Below, in pieces: positions 6,092 through 7,229 of a DNA stretch of 7,229 nt. This DNA comes from Acidobacteriota bacterium (GTDB lineage Bacteria > Acidobacteriota > Blastocatellia > Pyrinomonadales > Pyrinomonadaceae). The translations under genes and the position numbers were made by a program. Position 1 is the stretch's first letter. Each line of letters starts with the position of its first letter. The stretch is from the NCBI GenBank assembly GCA_020199975.1, contig JAIVJP010000142.1, forward strand, positions 1-7,229. Reading direction: 5' to 3'. Below the pieces are notes generated by a model. It was not told where the DNA came from. It made no database searches and saw nothing but the letters and a program-made list of their open reading frames with translations.

Positions 6092-6524
6092 CCCCCGTTA
6101 TCATGATGTTGTCCGGCTTAAGGTCTCTATGCACAATCCCCGCCGCATGGGCTTTTGCCAGAGCACGGGCTACCTGCGTTAGATATTCGAGTAATTTCCG
6201 CAGCTCTGCTTTGTCCCGATGGATCTTTGCGCGCAGTGTGTCACCATCAATGAACTCCATCGTCATGAAGTTTGTCCCCGCTGCCTCGCCAATATCGTAA
6301 ATGTGTGCGATGTTTGGATGATTAAGAGCGGCTGCCGCTTTGGCTTCCTGGACAAAGCGGCGCATCCGGTTCTGGTCAGTGGCCAACTCAGCGGGCAACA
6401 TTTTTAGAGCGACAGTTCGTTCGAGCTTGGTATCTTTAGCGAGATAGACCTCGCCCATACCGCCCACGCCAAGCTGGGAGCGGATCTCATAACGCCCGAG
6501 AAGTGTGCCAGCAGCAATGGCCAT
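6045..6524 (-). CDS. Truncated Hanks-type Ser/Thr protein kinase (N-lobe and catalytic loop only)
   Basis: The 159 residues match the start of PknB-like bacterial kinases: LGRYEIRSQLGVGGMGEVY (glycine loop, about 9-27), the VALK lysine (Lys41), the alpha-C glutamate in FVQEAKAA (Glu60), the hinge MEFIDGDTL, and the catalytic loop HRDLKPDNIMI (132-142). The similarity stops at about GDGFA (144-148). The expected DFG metal-binding motif, activation segment, APE motif and the rest of the C-lobe are absent, and the frame ends after a short Gly/Pro tail. The missing portion (well over 100 residues) is not found in the other frames before the TIR domain, so a simple frameshift cannot explain it. 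The ATG at 6524 fits the usual family start (M...GTLLGRYEI), although no strong Shine-Dalgarno precedes it. The last 47 bases overlap the TIR-ATPase frame. It is most likely a remnant without kinase activity; an ATP-binding pseudokinase fragment is possible. Confidence 0.75.
   Translation of the reverse strand: MAIAAGTLLGRYEIRSQLGVGGMGEVYLAKDTKLERTVALKMLPAELATDQNRMRRFVQEAKAAAALNHPNIAHIYDIGEAAGTNFMTMEFIDGDTLRAKIHRDKAELRKLLEYLTQVARALAKAHAAGIVHRDLKPDNIMITGDGFAFGVGGPPSRGG
6061..6071. repeat. GGAGGTCCTCC palindrome at the kinase/TIR junction
   Basis: This is an 11-base perfect palindrome around a central base. On the minus strand it supplies a GGAGG, 14 bases before the GTG at 6052, which could serve as a long-spaced Shine-Dalgarno for the TIR gene. 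It sits at the point where kinase homology ends. It may be coincidental, a protein-binding site, or a scar of the event that removed the kinase C-lobe. Confidence 0.3.
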
Positions 6525-6720
6525 CTTATTCAGTGCCGGATTAAAAGATTAGCTGTGTTCTCTGAGCAAGTATTGGTAATGACGTGACTGGATTATTGTA
6601 GATGAGTTCGGCTGACTGTACCAGAGAGTGGATAGCAATCCGGACCTGTCCCGATCGAAAATTCAATCTGAGTAGGAACAGCCGCGTTTCTGAGCATTAA
6701 GGAGCACTTTGGATAGATAC
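6525..6720. promoter_or_regulatory. Upstream region of the kinase/ATPase gene cluster
   Basis: This is AT-richer than its surroundings and has no coding signal. It should hold the minus-strand promoter for the kinase remnant and the two ATPase genes. A TACAAT at 6600-6595 (minus strand) resembles a -10 box, but no good -35 lies at the correct spacing, so the promoter is a weak candidate only. Confidence 0.25.
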
Positions 6721-6721
6721 C

Positions 6722-6745
6722 TAAGCGCTTTGGGTCAAACGCTTA
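6722..6745. repeat. Imperfect hairpin, 10 bp with one bulge
   Basis: TAAGCG (6722-6727) pairs with CGCTTA (6740-6745), and TTTG (6729-6732) pairs with CAAA (6736-6739). C6728 is bulged and the loop is GGT. A single bulged base in an inverted repeat is reminiscent of recombination-site stems, but flanking consensus boxes are not convincing. It could also be an end-of-transcript hairpin. Confidence 0.4.
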
Positions 6746-7152
6746 ATTCCCCAACATGGAGCTGGCGTTAAGGGGTGCGGCAGCAGGGTGCGAGGTCGCA
6801 GGCGGGTGGTGAGGCAAGCAAGCCTGGCCTCGCAGTGGGCGGGCAAACCAGAATCGCGCTGCGGCGTCGGGGAACGGCAGTGAGTTTGAGTGTGCTGGGA
6901 GCAGTTTGTTGAGCGGCAGCGCAGAGTTCGACAACTCCGCGCGTGCGGAGATGAGAAACGGTGCGGAATGAACCAGTTGGTCCATAGTTGAAGCTCGCCA
7001 CTGAGAGTAGTTGAAGGTTGCCACTGAGAGGAGCTGAACAAGGCGGCGGGCACGGACCGGCGTTTCATACTCATCGAGCAGGGCAGGCCCGACAACGGGG
7101 ATAAATACGCGCGCACACTCACGTCAGATTGACGCAAAGACCGTGGCTGTCC
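6746..7152. other. Gene-free, GC-rich, hairpin-dense segment
   Basis: Frames are open here on the minus strand (for example 6721-7206). Their products are Ser/Arg/Pro/His-rich, lack domains, and are open in overlapping frames, as expected for GC-rich non-coding DNA. The segment contains inverted repeats GAGGC/GCCTC (6811-6815, 6827-6831), GCGCTGC/GCAGCGC (6856-6862, 6916-6922) and a tight hairpin CTCCGC-GCGT-GCGGAG (6935-6950), plus a 23-bp tandem duplication. Composition and structure differ from the neighbouring genes. It may be a structured RNA, a dispersed repeat or a degraded element. Confidence 0.4.
6985..7030. repeat. Tandem duplication of a 23-bp unit
   Basis: Units at 6985-7007 and 7008-7030 are directly adjacent. 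They share TAGTTGAAG at the start and GCCACTGAGAG at the end, and differ at two of the three central bases (CTC versus GTT). A weaker third start (GAGCTGAAC) may follow at 7031. Two copies only, with no spacer, so it is not a CRISPR array. Confidence 0.75.
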
Positions 7153-7229
7153 ATGAAAAAGGACGAGCCCGCCATCGCTGTCATGATCATCAACGTAGCA
7201 ATACACATTCTGTATATGGTGGCATACAG
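7153..7229 (+). CDS. Possible start of a small membrane protein, cut by the window edge
   Basis: From the ATG at 7153 the plus strand reads MKKDEPAIAVMIINVAIH followed by ILYMVAY, open to the edge. It looks like a charged N terminus (KKDE) followed by a transmembrane helix, with GC-rich third positions typical of coding sequence. A TTG at 7129 is in frame upstream, and neither start has a clear Shine-Dalgarno. Only 25 codons are visible, so the identity cannot be given. The gene would diverge from the kinase/ATPase cluster. The opposing minus-strand frame has no domain and is probably its shadow. Confidence 0.35.
   Translation, partial: MKKDEPAIAVMIINVAIHILYMVAY

Noticed and set aside
6735..6776. 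Integron attC site
   Set aside because: GTCAAAC and GTTAAGG each deviate from the RYYYAAC/GTTRRRY boxes, the site is shorter than usual attC sites, and no integrase or cassette array is visible.
6985..7030. CRISPR array
   Set aside because: Only two adjacent copies without spacers, with internal mismatches, and no cas genes.
6721..7206. Minus-strand ORF of 161 codons with overlapping 93- and 77-codon frames
   Set aside because: The translations are rich in Ser, Arg, Pro and His, have no motif or hydrophobic pattern, and several frames are open at once, which is typical of GC-rich non-coding DNA.

Overview
The window looks like an accessory stretch of a GC-moderate bacterial chromosome. My best guess is Acidobacteriota (Blastocatellia-like). 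The guess rests on the style of the Hanks-type kinase (GGMGEVYLAKDTKL, RTVALKMLP), on a porin followed by a short PstS-like protein, and on STAND-like ATPases of the AAA_35 type. No marker gene fixes the taxonomy, and Chloroflexota or Cyanobacteria remain possible for the ATPase genes. I saw no rRNA, tRNA, CRISPR array, transposase or recombinase. All well-supported genes are on the minus strand, so read them from right to left.

Right part (about 6525-7229): a gene-poor, hairpin-rich stretch with a 23-bp tandem duplication. At the extreme right edge there is a possible plus-strand membrane-protein start. Centre right (4418-6524): the N-terminal half of a Ser/Thr kinase stops just after the HRDLKPDN loop and runs, in another frame, directly into a TIR + AAA_35 ATPase gene. 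Centre (2263-4377): 40 nt further on lies a second AAA_35 ATPase, this one fused to a winged-helix-like segment, a transmembrane helix, a long charged coiled coil and TPR repeats. The two ATPases are paralogous in their NTPase core and appear co-transcribed.

Left part (84-1709): an outer-membrane porin-like gene, followed 13 nt later by a short secreted phosphate-binding-like protein. The porin reading frame is broken. Its N-terminal signal peptide, coiled coil and first strands are in one frame, and its C-terminal strands are in another. The join occurs where family members, as I recall them, have a large middle segment. About 550 nt with no convincing gene separate this pair from the ATPase operon. 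That gap holds a perfect 10-bp hairpin and a terminator-like structure.

The most interesting unit is the TIR-ATPase plus membrane TPR-ATPase pair. It looks like an NLR/STAND-type two-gene sensor-effector system: the TIR domain keeps a glutamate at the expected NADase position, and the partner could sense or scaffold at the membrane. An immune or stress-signalling role is inferred from architecture only. Two genes in this short window appear truncated by deletion (kinase and porin), so assembly error should be excluded before reading biology into either junction.
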